From contig JAFRCO010000003.1 in NCBI GenBank assembly GCA_017404325.1, positions 1 through 42,462 on the forward strand: a stretch of 42,462 nucleotides of DNA. Direction: 5' to 3'. The DNA comes from Candidatus Saccharimonadota bacterium (lineage in GTDB: Bacteria > Patescibacteriota > Saccharimonadia > Saccharimonadales > Saccharimonadaceae). Within the stretch, counting starts at the first letter, position 1; the number at the start of each line of letters is the position of its first letter. Under the pieces are notes generated by a model. It was not told the DNA's origin, made no database searches, and saw only the letters and a program-made list of their open reading frames with translations. The translations under genes were made by a program, and so were the position numbers. Below are positions 30,800 to 40,867 of this stretch, piece after piece.

Positions 30800-31486
30800 A
30801 TGGACAAAAACTTTAAGGTTAGAGTTTCAGTCGGCGTTTTAATGTTCGCCGTTGCTCTAATCTCACTCTACACTTTTAATAGTATCCCTTTTAAAATTAT
30901 CTTCGGTCTGTTTTCTTTAGTGGCAGCGCTTGAGCTTTTAAGCTTCTTCGAGCGTAAATTTACAATTTTTAATGGCTTTCTATCTATGATTGAGATTGCC
31001 TTTTTGATTTTAGGCGTGATTTTTGTTGCAGAAACAGATTTGGAGCACTTTTGGTATATTATCTTCGGGGTTCCGGGATATGATATTTTTGCTTATCTTT
31101 TCGGCAAAATGATAGGCGGTCGTATCTTCAAAAAATCTCGCCCTTTCCCACGTATTTCTAAAAATAAAACTTGGGAAGGAACTATACTTGGGTTAACTAT
31201 GACAATAGGAATGGTAGCGATTTATATGGCTACTAGGGGAGCTTTTGATACTGAATGGATTTACCTTCTCTGCGGACCGCTAGCTTTAGTGGGTGATCTG
31301 TATGAAAGCTTCTTAAAACGAAAATGTGATGTAAAAGATTCTAACGAAATTTTAATCAAAAACAAATTCTTTGAGAAATTAGAATTAGTGGTCGGCGGTT
31401 CGGAAGGACATGGCGGATTTTTGGATCGAATTGATTCTGTCGCCTTTACTTGTAGTATTCTTTTAATTATTTCTTTGATTTTTTAA
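30800..31486 (+). CDS. cdsA: Phosphatidate cytidylyltransferase (CDP-diacylglycerol synthase)
   Basis: The 228-residue protein has about six to seven membrane helices. The C-terminal CdsA signature is clear: SKNKTWEG (about 115-122), GDLYESFLKRKCDVKDSNE (about 168-186) and GGSEGHGGFLDRIDSVAF (about 201-218), in place of the usual PGHGGxLDRxDS. It converts phosphatidate and CTP to CDP-diacylglycerol at the membrane. It is slightly shorter than typical CdsA (about 260-285) because N-terminal helices are reduced. The 3' end overlaps convergent pgsA, the next enzyme of the pathway, by 20 bases. Confidence 0.9.
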   Translation: MDKNFKVRVSVGVLMFAVALISLYTFNSIPFKIIFGLFSLVAALELLSFFERKFTIFNGFLSMIEIAFLILGVIFVAETDLEHFWYIIFGVPGYDIFAYLFGKMIGGRIFKKSRPFPRISKNKTWEGTILGLTMTIGMVAIYMATRGAFDTEWIYLLCGPLALVGDLYESFLKRKCDVKDSNEILIKNKFFEKLELVVGGSEGHGGFLDRIDSVAFTCSILLIISLIF

Positions 31487-32015
31487 TTACTAATTTATAT
31501 CCTTTAGCTAGATAGTCAACACCTGAGAAAATAGTCAGGATAAGCGCGAGATAGAGCGCTATATTGCCTAGGATGGTAAAAACTTCTAGATTCACGATTA
31601 AATTAAGAATAAGAATAATTAGCGCAATCATCTGGACGGTAGTTTTTAATTTACCGTAATAAGAAGCGGCTATTGTAACACCATCTCTTGCCGCCATCAT
31701 GCGCATTCCGTCAACGGCAAAATCTCGAACGAGAATTATCGCAAAAACCCACAATGGAACTACATTAAGATAAACTAAAACAAGGAATGCTAAATTGACT
31801 AGCATTTTGTCCGCTAACGGATCAAGAAAAGCGCCAAGGTCAGTTACAATTTTCTTTTTGCGCGCCCATTTACCATCAATACGATCAGTAATAGCTCCAA
31901 TAATAAATACTACGAGGGCAACAACTTTTGCCCAATCGTACGGAAGTAAAGCAAAAACCATAAAGACGATTGATAGAATCATTCTTGAAATAGTTAATAT
32001 TGTTGGTCCCGTCAT
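31467..32015 (-). CDS. pgsA: CDP-diacylglycerol-glycerol-3-phosphate 3-phosphatidyltransferase
   Basis: The 182-residue protein has four to five membrane helices and the CDP-alcohol phosphotransferase motif. DRIDGKWARKKKIVTDLGAF (about 43-62) followed by LDPLADK gives the DG-x2-AR-x8-G-x3-D-x3-D pattern with all acidic residues present. It makes phosphatidylglycerol phosphate from the CdsA product. GAAAGG lies at the end of the YqeG gene, and start and stop overlap in ATGA. Confidence 0.93.
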   Translation of the reverse strand: MTGPTILTISRMILSIVFMVFALLPYDWAKVVALVVFIIGAITDRIDGKWARKKKIVTDLGAFLDPLADKMLVNLAFLVLVYLNVVPLWVFAIILVRDFAVDGMRMMAARDGVTIAASYYGKLKTTVQMIALIILILNLIVNLEVFTILGNIALYLALILTIFSGVDYLAKGYKLVIKKSKK

Positions 32016-32443
32016 ATAATATCCTTTCTATGTTCGACTTTCCATGCGCGTATTTTAGCAGCTTTGGCCGCCAAAACGTCAGTTGACCATTTATCACCGA
32101 GCATCACAGAATTTTCAGGTGATACATTATAGGTCTTCATGGCCGCAGTAAGTTTTTTGCTGAGTGGTTTTTTGGCCCACCAAACACAATCCACGCCGAT
32201 TGGTTTACAAAACTTTCGCATCATTTTCTTACGACCATTATTAGAAATAATCACAATCTTTACGCCAGCCTTTTTACAATCTTCTACCCAGTCTTGAAGC
32301 TCATCGGCAGGTTCTTTTTCGGAATGGAGTCTCAAGGTATTATCTAGATCGCACAAAAGTAACTTGACGCCTTCGTCTTTTAATAGTTCCGGCGTAACAT
32401 CCTCGAAGCGTTCGAATTTTCTATCTGCTCGAAAAATACTCAT
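32012..32443 (-). CDS. YqeG-family HAD phosphatase (IIIA type)
   Basis: The 143-residue protein has the HAD motifs DLDNTL (about 32-37, nucleophile and acid Asp), ISNNG (about 66) with motif II Ser, Lys in KKPLSKK and LGDKWSTD (about 113-120) for magnesium binding. YqeG relatives include mitochondrial phosphatidylglycerophosphate phosphatases. Being co-transcribed with pgsA, whose product is phosphatidylglycerol phosphate, supports that role here, though this is inference. It starts 6 bases after a -10 box. Confidence 0.88.
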   Translation of the reverse strand: MSIFRADRKFERFEDVTPELLKDEGVKLLLCDLDNTLRLHSEKEPADELQDWVEDCKKAGVKIVIISNNGRKKMMRKFCKPIGVDCVWWAKKPLSKKLTAAMKTYNVSPENSVMLGDKWSTDVLAAKAAKIRAWKVEHRKDII

Positions 32444-32449
32444 GCGTAT

Positions 32450-32458
32450 ATTTTAACA
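32450..32458 (-). promoter_or_regulatory. Extended -10 promoter of YqeG-pgsA
   Basis: Minus-strand TGTTAAAAT with 6 bases to ATG 32443. It directly abuts the opposite promoter at 32459. Confidence 0.65.
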
Positions 32459-32467
32459 TGATATAAT
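32459..32467 (+). promoter_or_regulatory. Extended -10 promoter of the DHH phosphoesterase operon
   Basis: TGATATAAT with 6 bases to ATG 32474. Back to back with the YqeG promoter, with no base between. Confidence 0.65.
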
Positions 32468-32473
32468 TAATAT

Positions 32474-33457
32474 ATGTACAATGTTTTTAATGAGTTTTTG
32501 AAGGATAAGAAAAAAATCTGCGTGATTCAGGCGGAAAATCCAGATGGGGATTCTTTAGGATCGGCAATCGCGTTAGATTATTTGCTGGGTGACAAAGAAG
32601 TTTCCTTATATTGTCCGGTTGATATCCCGAAGTATTTGAGATATTTTAGCGATTGGTCAAGAGTGACAAATGAATTCGATTTTAAGGCAGATGGATATAT
32701 AGTCGTCGATACGGCGGCAAACATTTTATTGTCGAAATTATTAGACGACACAGCAATTCGGAATCGTTTATTTTCTGCGCCGGTTTTAGTAATTGACCAC
32801 CATGAGACGGAAGATGATTTGAGTTTTCCACATGAAAGTATTATAGAGGTAAGGTGTGCCTGCGCGGAGTTAATATATCGAATTGCGAAAGAATTAAAGT
32901 ATGAAATCAGTAAAGAAGCAGCGGAAGCGATTTTTCAAGGTATCTTATCAGATACTTTAGGTTTTACAAGCTCGTCAATGACAGCTGAAACATTTGAAAT
33001 TGCAGCGGAATTAACTAAGCTCGGAGCTGATGTTTCGATTCTAGAGGACCGTCGACGTGAGTTTATGAAAAAATCACCACGTATTTTAGATTACAAGGCA
33101 GATTTAATTAGACGTATTGAATACTCTTTAGATGGTAAGCTTGCCACTGTGCATATTCCATGGGATGATATCCGTGAATACTCAGATGAATATAACCCGA
33201 ATGTACTAATTCTAGAAGAAATGAGATTGGTCGAAGGCGTAAAAGTCGCAGTAGCGGTAAAAACGTATCCGGATGGGAAAGTAACAGGAAAGATTCGTTG
33301 TTCGTCGGATGCACCGGTGGCGGAAAAGGTTGCAGGATATTTTGGTGGAGGTGGGCATAAAATGGCGGCCGGATTTAGAACCTATGACACGACTTATGAA
33401 GAGGTGGTAAATGAGCTAGTAAAAATTGTACCGGAGTTACTAAAGGATGTGGAATAA
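32474..33457 (+). CDS. DHH/DHHA1 phosphoesterase (NrnA-like oligoribonuclease)
   Basis: The 327-residue protein has the DHH domain with ENPDGDSLGSA (about 22-32), a VVDTA motif, VIDHHETED (about 105-113) and DTLGFTSSS (about 160), together giving the metal-binding aspartates and histidines. The C-terminal DHHA1 domain ends in GGGGHKMAAGF (about 292-302). NrnA-type enzymes degrade short RNA or pApA and dephosphorylate pAp. It heads an operon with the hydrolase and cysS. pAp or linear dinucleotide clearance is likely, but not more exact. Confidence 0.92.
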   Translation: MYNVFNEFLKDKKKICVIQAENPDGDSLGSAIALDYLLGDKEVSLYCPVDIPKYLRYFSDWSRVTNEFDFKADGYIVVDTAANILLSKLLDDTAIRNRLFSAPVLVIDHHETEDDLSFPHESIIEVRCACAELIYRIAKELKYEISKEAAEAIFQGILSDTLGFTSSSMTAETFEIAAELTKLGADVSILEDRRREFMKKSPRILDYKADLIRRIEYSLDGKLATVHIPWDDIREYSDEYNPNVLILEEMRLVEGVKVAVAVKTYPDGKVTGKIRCSSDAPVAEKVAGYFGGGGHKMAAGFRTYDTTYEEVVNELVKIVPELLKDVE

Positions 33458-34181
33458 AGAACTTGTCTTAAAAAAGACCCATGATTTTTCAGCAGTTAAA
33501 GATCCGAAATTGGCGGTGATTTTTATTCATGGGATTGCATCAGATTCTTCAACCTTTAAAAATGCTTTAAGGTATTTAGAGGGAACGAGATCCTTAAAAG
33601 AAGTGCGTTTTGTTACATTTGATTTATTGGGATCAGGAAAATCTCCAAAAAGCGCTAAGTTGAACTACGATTACAAAGACCAACTTGAAGCGCTACATAA
33701 TGCAATAAGTAAGTTGAAATTAAGAGTGCCGTTGATTTTGGTTGGGCATTCGCTTGGAACTTTTATCGTAACAAGATACGCGGATACTTACAAAAAGTCG
33801 GTGAAAAAGTTAATTTTAGTTTCGCCACCAGTTTATACAATAGAAGATTTAGAAAATCCGGCATTTGAGGCAGGAATAAAAGTATTTAAAGACGCAGTAA
33901 GTTTAAAGAATCGCAAGATTTTAAAGGAAAAAGCATTTATTAACTCGATGGAAAAAATTGTTTTAGATAAACGGAATTATAAAGTCTTATCTGAAATTAA
34001 AACTCCGACCGTATTAATATATGGGAAATTGGATCAATTTATTAGTTCATATAACATACCGAAGATTTTAAAGACTAACCCGAAATATTTAAGCGCGATA
34101 AAGACTGAAGGGCGGCATGGGGTGTCGCATGATAAATATAGCAAATTAGTAGGAATTCTAGAGGAGGAACTAAATGCTTAG
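33447..34181 (+). CDS. Alpha/beta hydrolase
   Basis: The 244-residue protein shows the oxyanion region FIHGIASDSSTF (about 26-37), the nucleophile elbow VGHSLGTF with Ser (about 99), an acid near YGKLDQFIS (about 192) and His in EGRHGVSHDKY (about 222). All catalytic positions appear present. The substrate is unknown. It overlaps the DHH gene by 11 bases and cysS by 8 bases, so the three genes are translated as a tight unit. Confidence 0.88.
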   Translation: MWNKELVLKKTHDFSAVKDPKLAVIFIHGIASDSSTFKNALRYLEGTRSLKEVRFVTFDLLGSGKSPKSAKLNYDYKDQLEALHNAISKLKLRVPLILVGHSLGTFIVTRYADTYKKSVKKLILVSPPVYTIEDLENPAFEAGIKVFKDAVSLKNRKILKEKAFINSMEKIVLDKRNYKVLSEIKTPTVLIYGKLDQFISSYNIPKILKTNPKYLSAIKTEGRHGVSHDKYSKLVGILEEELNA

Positions 34182-35514
34182 AATATACAATACAGCTACG
34201 AGAAAAGTTGAGAATTTTAAGCCGTTAGGTGAGGTGGTGAAGATTTATACTTGCGGTCCGACGGTCTATTCGGAAGCGCATATCGGGAATTTGACAGCGT
34301 ATATTTACTGGGATTTGTTGGTAAGATGTCTTAGGACTAATGGTTATAATGTAAAACGAATTTTGAATCTGACCGATGTGGGACATTTAGTTTCGGACGC
34401 GGACGAAGGCGAAGATAAACTAGAAAAGGGAGCAGAACGCGAAGGAAAGACGGTTTGGGAAGTAGCAGAAACTTATATTGACAAATTTAAAAAAGATTAT
34501 AAAACATTAGAATTAGTAGAGCCGGAAATTTGGGCAAGGGCGACGGATTATATCGAGGAAGATATGTCGGCGGTAGACGCGATGACGGAGCGCGGATTTA
34601 CTTATGAAACTACTGATGGGGTTTATTATGATACTTCGAAATTCGAACGTTATGCTGATTTCGCGAAATTAGATCTCGAAGGTTTACAGGCTGGGGCGAG
34701 AGTCGGGTTTTCGGATGAAAAGAAGAATGTTTCAGATTTTGCGGTTTGGAAATTTATTCGTGAAGGCGAAAAACATGCAATGCGCTGGGGCTATCTCGGA
34801 CGACCGGGCTATCCGGGGTGGCATCTAGAATGTGCGACGATCATTCATAAAGAACTCGGTGAGCCGATTGATATTCATACTGGCGGAATTGATCATATTC
34901 CAATTCATCATACGAACGAGATAGCGGAATGTTATGCGGCGTATGGACGAGATTTGTCAAAGTATTGGCTGCATTGTAATTTTATTACGATTGACGGCGA
35001 GAAGATTTCGAAATCTCTCGGAAATGTTTATTCATTATCTGATTTAGATGAGCGCGGCTTTTCGGCGCTAGATTATAAGATGTGGGTATTGTCCGGACAT
35101 TATCAAGGAACGCGAAATTTTACGTTCGAATCGTTAGAGGCGGCGAAGGTGAGGAGATTGGCTTGGCGGAATCGAATTGCCGAATGTTATCAAAAGGAAA
35201 TTTCTGGCTGCGGAGCTTTTGAAAAGATTTTAGAAGCTGTAAATAATAATTTAAATTCGGCAGAAGCCTATGCGCTAGTTGATAATTCAGAACTATCACT
35301 AGAAGATTGGAAGAAGATTGATGAATTATTCGGATTAAGACTGATTGCGGATTCACCGAAGATTTCGGAAGAAACCCAGGCGCTGGTTTTAGAGCGCGAA
35401 AAGGCACGTACGGAGAAAGACTTCGCAAGAGCTGATGAAATTCGCGACAAATTGGCGGCTCAGGGGATTACCGTAAAAGATACTTCGGATGGTCCGATTT
35501 GGCAATATATTTGA
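34174..35514 (+). CDS. cysS: Cysteinyl-tRNA synthetase
   Basis: The 446-residue class I synthetase has KIYTCGPTVYSEAHIGNL (about 23-40) with the first zinc-ligand Cys and the HIGN (HIGH-type) signature. GWHLECATI and HHTNEIAECYA (about 220-250) supply further zinc ligands, and KISKSLGN is the KMSKS motif (about 272). The C-terminal helical region is standard though short. GAGGAGG lies upstream within the hydrolase gene. It ends 12 bases before the adenylate-kinase-like gene, which has its own promoter. Confidence 0.97.
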   Translation: MLRIYNTATRKVENFKPLGEVVKIYTCGPTVYSEAHIGNLTAYIYWDLLVRCLRTNGYNVKRILNLTDVGHLVSDADEGEDKLEKGAEREGKTVWEVAETYIDKFKKDYKTLELVEPEIWARATDYIEEDMSAVDAMTERGFTYETTDGVYYDTSKFERYADFAKLDLEGLQAGARVGFSDEKKNVSDFAVWKFIREGEKHAMRWGYLGRPGYPGWHLECATIIHKELGEPIDIHTGGIDHIPIHHTNEIAECYAAYGRDLSKYWLHCNFITIDGEKISKSLGNVYSLSDLDERGFSALDYKMWVLSGHYQGTRNFTFESLEAAKVRRLAWRNRIAECYQKEISGCGAFEKILEAVNNNLNSAEAYALVDNSELSLEDWKKIDELFGLRLIADSPKISEETQALVLEREKARTEKDFARADEIRDKLAAQGITVKDTSDGPIWQYI

Positions 35515-35520
35515 TATAAT
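35512..35520 (+). promoter_or_regulatory. Extended -10 promoter of the adenylate-kinase-like gene
   Basis: TGATATAAT, overlapping the cysS stop, with 6 bases to ATG 35527. Confidence 0.65.
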
Positions 35521-35526
35521 TAGGTT

Positions 35527-36108
35527 ATGATTACTTTATTTGGTGCACCGGGCGCAGGAAAAACTGAACAAGGTAGATTGTTGGCTCGGAAATATGGTTG
35601 GGAATGGATTTCATATCGTGATCTTTTATTGAATTTACACGATAAAGATATTCGTTTTGCACTAGAACACGGGATGTTTATTGACGATGATATAGCTACA
35701 AGAGTGGTTCAGGGAACCTTAAATAGGCTAAGGGCAAGAAGCTATAGGCGCGAAATAATCTTAGATGGATTTCCGGCGGACTATCAACAAGTAAAATGGT
35801 TAGTAGAAAATGGCGAGATTAAAAACCTAACTGGGGCAATAGTCCTAAGAGTGCCACGTGGAGAATTATGGAAAAGATTGGTAGCAAGAAAACGCGTTGA
35901 TGATACGAGAGCCGCGATTGAAAGGCGACAAGATTTATATGACCGTAATATTACTGGCATGATTAAGACTTTAACTAAAAACGGTGTTTTAGCGCGTGAG
36001 GTTGATGGTTGCAACGCACCCGAAGACGTCTTGGAGAGAGTCGAGGAAGTGTTGGCTGATTGGGGAATGGTGCCGAAAAAACAATACGAAAAGATTAGAG
36101 AAAAATAG
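35527..36108 (+). CDS. Adenylate-kinase-like nucleoside monophosphate kinase
   Basis: The 193-residue protein has the P-loop GAPGAGKTEQGRLLA (about 6-20), a mobile NMP-binding helix (FALEHGMFIDDDIATRVV), the DGFPADYQQVKWL segment (about 79-91) and a short lid with RLVARKRVDDTRAAIERR (about 117-134). The lid is of the short, zinc-less type. Residues that select adenine are altered: the usual RAGT/S after the P-loop region reads ISYRDLL. It could therefore be the cell's adenylate kinase or a paralogue with another nucleotide. A terminator follows. Confidence 0.82.
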   Translation: MITLFGAPGAGKTEQGRLLARKYGWEWISYRDLLLNLHDKDIRFALEHGMFIDDDIATRVVQGTLNRLRARSYRREIILDGFPADYQQVKWLVENGEIKNLTGAIVLRVPRGELWKRLVARKRVDDTRAAIERRQDLYDRNITGMIKTLTKNGVLAREVDGCNAPEDVLERVEEVLADWGMVPKKQYEKIREK

Positions 36109-36113
36109 ACAAC

Positions 36114-36146
36114 AAAAAATCCGGCTTTAAGAGGCCGGATTTTTTC
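36114..36146. terminator. Bidirectional Rho-independent terminator
   Basis: AAAAAATCCGGC pairs with GCCGGATTTTTT across TTTAAGAG. A and T runs on the two sides allow termination of both the adenylate-kinase-like gene and the convergent slipin gene. Confidence 0.9.
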
Positions 36147-36149
36147 TTG

Positions 36150-36893
36150 TTAGCTTAACTTCTTAACTAAGTCACTCGGAATCATAATGACTGTCTTCTG
36201 AGACGGATCAGAAGAAATCTTCTCAAGCGTCTGGAGAGTACGAATATTAATACCGCCTGGGGTACGCGCAAGCAAACTAGCAGCTTCGGCGACTGCATTA
36301 GCAGCGGATTTCTCGCCTTCCGCAGAAATGATTGCGGCACGACGTTCACGCTCAGCTTCAGCTTGTTTTGCCATTGCACGTTTCATATCGGCCGGAAGCT
36401 CGATGTTCTGTAATTTAACGTTTTCAATATCGATACCCCATTTATCGGTTTGGACATCGACGATTTCGCGAATTTTTTCTGAAATCTCATCACGCTTGCT
36501 AAGAATTTCGTCAAGATCAAAGTTACCAGTAACATCACGAAGTGCGGTTTGGGCGAAAGTACTAGTCGCGTAAGTATAGTTAGTAGTCTCGAGTACAGCT
36601 TTTTCAGCATTTAAGACTTTAAAATATACGACTGCGTCTACGTTTACAGTAACGTTATCTTTCGTAATTACTTCCTGTTTCGGGATGTCCATTGGCGTAG
36701 TACGAACGTCGACTTTGGTTAGCTTATCAATATATGGAACTATTAGCCTAAGACCTGGATTAATCGTGCGGTGATATTTACCTAAACGTAAAACAATACC
36801 GCGCTCGTATTGATTAACGATGCGAATCCCCGGAATAATGACAAAAATCAAAATCATTATCACGAAGAACATGATAGAACTAAATGCTTCCAT
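36150..36893 (-). CDS. Slipin/stomatin-family SPFH membrane protein
   Basis: The 247-residue protein has an N-terminal membrane helix (about 4-24) and the SPFH domain starting RIVNQYERGIVLRLGKYHRTINPGLRLIVPYID (about 25-57). Typical strands DVRTTPMDIPKQEVITKDNVTVNVDAVVYFKV follow, then a coiled Ala/Glu/Arg-rich helix (KRAMAKQAEAERERRAAIISAEGEK). It probably forms ring-shaped membrane scaffolds. The NfeD-type partner protein usual for slipins is not adjacent. AAGGAG (plus-strand CTCCTT 36898-36903) precedes the ATG by 4 bases. Confidence 0.93.
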   Translation of the reverse strand: MEAFSSIMFFVIMILIFVIIPGIRIVNQYERGIVLRLGKYHRTINPGLRLIVPYIDKLTKVDVRTTPMDIPKQEVITKDNVTVNVDAVVYFKVLNAEKAVLETTNYTYATSTFAQTALRDVTGNFDLDEILSKRDEISEKIREIVDVQTDKWGIDIENVKLQNIELPADMKRAMAKQAEAERERRAAIISAEGEKSAANAVAEAASLLARTPGGINIRTLQTLEKISSDPSQKTVIMIPSDLVKKLS

Positions 36894-36919
36894 AAAACTC
36901 CTTATGTTAATTAATTGTA

Positions 36920-36934
36920 ATTATACAGTATAAT
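36920..36934. promoter_or_regulatory. Perfectly palindromic bidirectional promoter (slipin / uvrX)
   Basis: ATTATACAGTATAAT is a 15-base palindrome. The minus-strand TATAAT (36920-36925) drives the slipin gene with a short leader and Shine-Dalgarno. The plus-strand TATAAT (36929-36934) lies 6 bases before ATG 36941, a leaderless start. Only three bases separate the two boxes. I see no LexA-type operator. Confidence 0.7.
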
Positions 36935-36940
36935 TAAAAA

Positions 36941-38296
36941 ATGGGGAAGAGTTATATTGCGATTGATTTGAAGTCGTTTTATGCTTCAGTTGAATGCGTA
37001 GAGCGCGGACTAGATCCTTTAACAGCTAAATTAGTAGTAGCCGACGAATCGCGAACAAACAAGACGATTTGTCTTGCCGTATCGCCGGCCCTCAAAGCGC
37101 TAGGGATTCCCGGACGAGCGAGGTTATATGAAGTGAAGCGGAAAGCGCGAGATTTTTTGATTGCGCCACCGAGGATGGCTTTTTATATTAGTTATAGTAC
37201 AAGGATATATAATATATATCTAAAATTTATTGCGGAAGAAGATATGCACGTTTATTCGATTGATGAGGTTTTTATCGATGCGACGCCATATCTTAAGAAT
37301 TATAAATGTACTGCGCGGGAATTGGCGCAGAAGATTATAAAGGCAGTTTATGATAATACGGGGATTACAGCGACGGCGGGAATTGGAACGAATATGTATC
37401 TTGCGAAAGTGGCGATGGATATTTTAGCGAAAAAAGCAAAGCCAGATGAAAATGGGGCCAGAATTGCCGAGCTAGACGAAATGAGCTATCGACAAAAATT
37501 ATGGGCTCATCGACCGCTTACAGATTTTTGGCGAGTGGGGCGAGGATACGCTAAACGTTTAGAAGCGGCAGGGCTCTATACGATGGGCGATATTGCTATT
37601 TGCTCAGAAAAAGATGAAGATTATTTATATAGGTTATTCGGCATTAATGCGGAACTTTTAATTGATCACGCTTGGGGATGGGAGCCCTGTGAAATAAAAG
37701 AAATTCGAGAATACCGACCGACTACAAACTCGTTTTCTTCAGGTCAGGTATTAAAAGAGCCTTACGATTTCGAACAAGCAAAAATAGTGGCGCTCGAGAT
37801 GGCGGAGGAAGTTAGCCTTGGACTATTATCTAAAAAGATGGTGACGAATCAAGTCATATTGACAGTAGGATATGACAAAGTAAGTTCGGCGAATTACGAT
37901 GGTGAGAAAATGAAAGATTTTTATGGGCGAGAAGTACCTAGACACGCGCACGGAACATATAACTTAGAACGTTATACTGCGTCTTCGAAACTAATTTCTG
38001 AAGCCGTGGCTAAAATATTTGACGATAAAGTAAATCCGAAACTAAAAATCCGAAGGATTACGATAGACGTTAATAGGGTTAAATTAGAAAAAGATGCCGG
38101 AAAGGAATTAAGGCAATTAGGATTATTCGATCAGCCGCTTGATGAATCTTTGTTCCGAAAAGAAAAACGAACCGAGGAGGCGATACTTTCGATTAAAAGA
38201 AAATACGGCAGAAACGCGATTTTGAAAGGAATTAATTTTGAAAAGGGAGCGACGGGGCGAGAGCGGAACGCACAAATCGGAGGACATAGAAAATGA
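36941..38296 (+). CDS. Y-family DNA polymerase, UvrX/ImpB-MucB-SamB type
   Basis: The 451-residue protein opens IAIDLKSFYASVECVERGLDPLTAKLVVAD, holding the first catalytic Asp and the steric-gate region. VYSIDEVFIDATPY (about 103-116) provides the second acidic pair. The little-finger domain covers about 240-400. The closest resemblance is to the Firmicute UvrX/YqjW translesion polymerases of plasmids, prophages and chromosomes. A beta-clamp-binding motif is plausible in LRQLGLFDQPLDE (about 386-398). It is partnered with a YolD-like gene overlapping by 4 bases, as in Bacillus. Likely role: bypass of damaged bases, with mutagenic outcome. Confidence 0.92.
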   Translation: MGKSYIAIDLKSFYASVECVERGLDPLTAKLVVADESRTNKTICLAVSPALKALGIPGRARLYEVKRKARDFLIAPPRMAFYISYSTRIYNIYLKFIAEEDMHVYSIDEVFIDATPYLKNYKCTARELAQKIIKAVYDNTGITATAGIGTNMYLAKVAMDILAKKAKPDENGARIAELDEMSYRQKLWAHRPLTDFWRVGRGYAKRLEAAGLYTMGDIAICSEKDEDYLYRLFGINAELLIDHAWGWEPCEIKEIREYRPTTNSFSSGQVLKEPYDFEQAKIVALEMAEEVSLGLLSKKMVTNQVILTVGYDKVSSANYDGEKMKDFYGREVPRHAHGTYNLERYTASSKLISEAVAKIFDDKVNPKLKIRRITIDVNRVKLEKDAGKELRQLGLFDQPLDESLFRKEKRTEEAILSIKRKYGRNAILKGINFEKGATGRERNAQIGGHRK

Positions 38297-38499
38297 ATAA
38301 CTCGGAATTATCTAAATACCAAGAGATTATTAATCATCCTCATTATGAGCCGAAGCATCATACGCGGATGAGTAAGGAAATGCGGGCGGCGCAGTTCGCG
38401 CCATACGCGGCTTTATCTGGCCACGCGAATGCAATACGTCGCACCGCAAAATTTGCAGCACTTCGTAGTAAGAGAATTATCGAGACTAACAATGATTGA
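38293..38499 (+). CDS. YolD-like protein
   Basis: The 68-residue protein carries the YolD-like core HHTRMSKEMRAAQFAPYAALSGH (about 22-44), followed by a basic helix. In Firmicutes YolD-like proteins are encoded next to UvrX-type Y-family polymerases and are thought to be their partners, functionally compared with UmuD. Here only the short core remains, without a longer tail. The ATGA overlap with the polymerase gene implies coupled translation. Confidence 0.85.
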   Translation: MNNSELSKYQEIINHPHYEPKHHTRMSKEMRAAQFAPYAALSGHANAIRRTAKFAALRSKRIIETNND

Positions 38500-38505
38500 T
38501 AGTTT

Positions 38506-40676
<2,171 letters not shown>

Positions 40677-40684
40677 ATTTGTAT

Positions 40685-40693
40685 ATTATAACA
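40685..40693 (-). promoter_or_regulatory. Extended -10 promoter of queA-tgt
   Basis: Minus-strand TGTTATAAT with 8 bases to ATG 40676. Confidence 0.65.
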
Positions 40694-40780
40694 TATTTCT
40701 AAAAAATAACGAATCAGCACTATATATTATATATACTCTTTAAATCAATAAAAAAGTTGTGCAAAACTTGCATAAGAACT

Positions 40781-40810
40781 TTGACACTTTTTTCATAAGC
40801 ATGTTATAAT
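40781..40810 (+). promoter_or_regulatory. Strong promoter of the surface-protein gene
   Basis: TTGACA (40781-40786), 18 bases, TATAAT (40805-40810) with TG one base upstream. The leader of about 50 bases holds a possible small hairpin (GGGGTA with TATCCC) and AGAGG 5 bases before GTG 40868. The rest of the 40694-40780 gap shows nothing definite. Confidence 0.75.
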
Positions 40811-40867
40811 AGGGGTATCGGTTTTTATCCCGAGAGTTTTGGAGTAAAGAGAGGTGTAGAGGAAAAA

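Noticed and set aside
36894-36940. LexA/SOS operator before uvrX
   Set aside because: Neither the Gram-positive CGAACnnnnGTTCG type nor the CTG-N10-CAG type with proper context is found.
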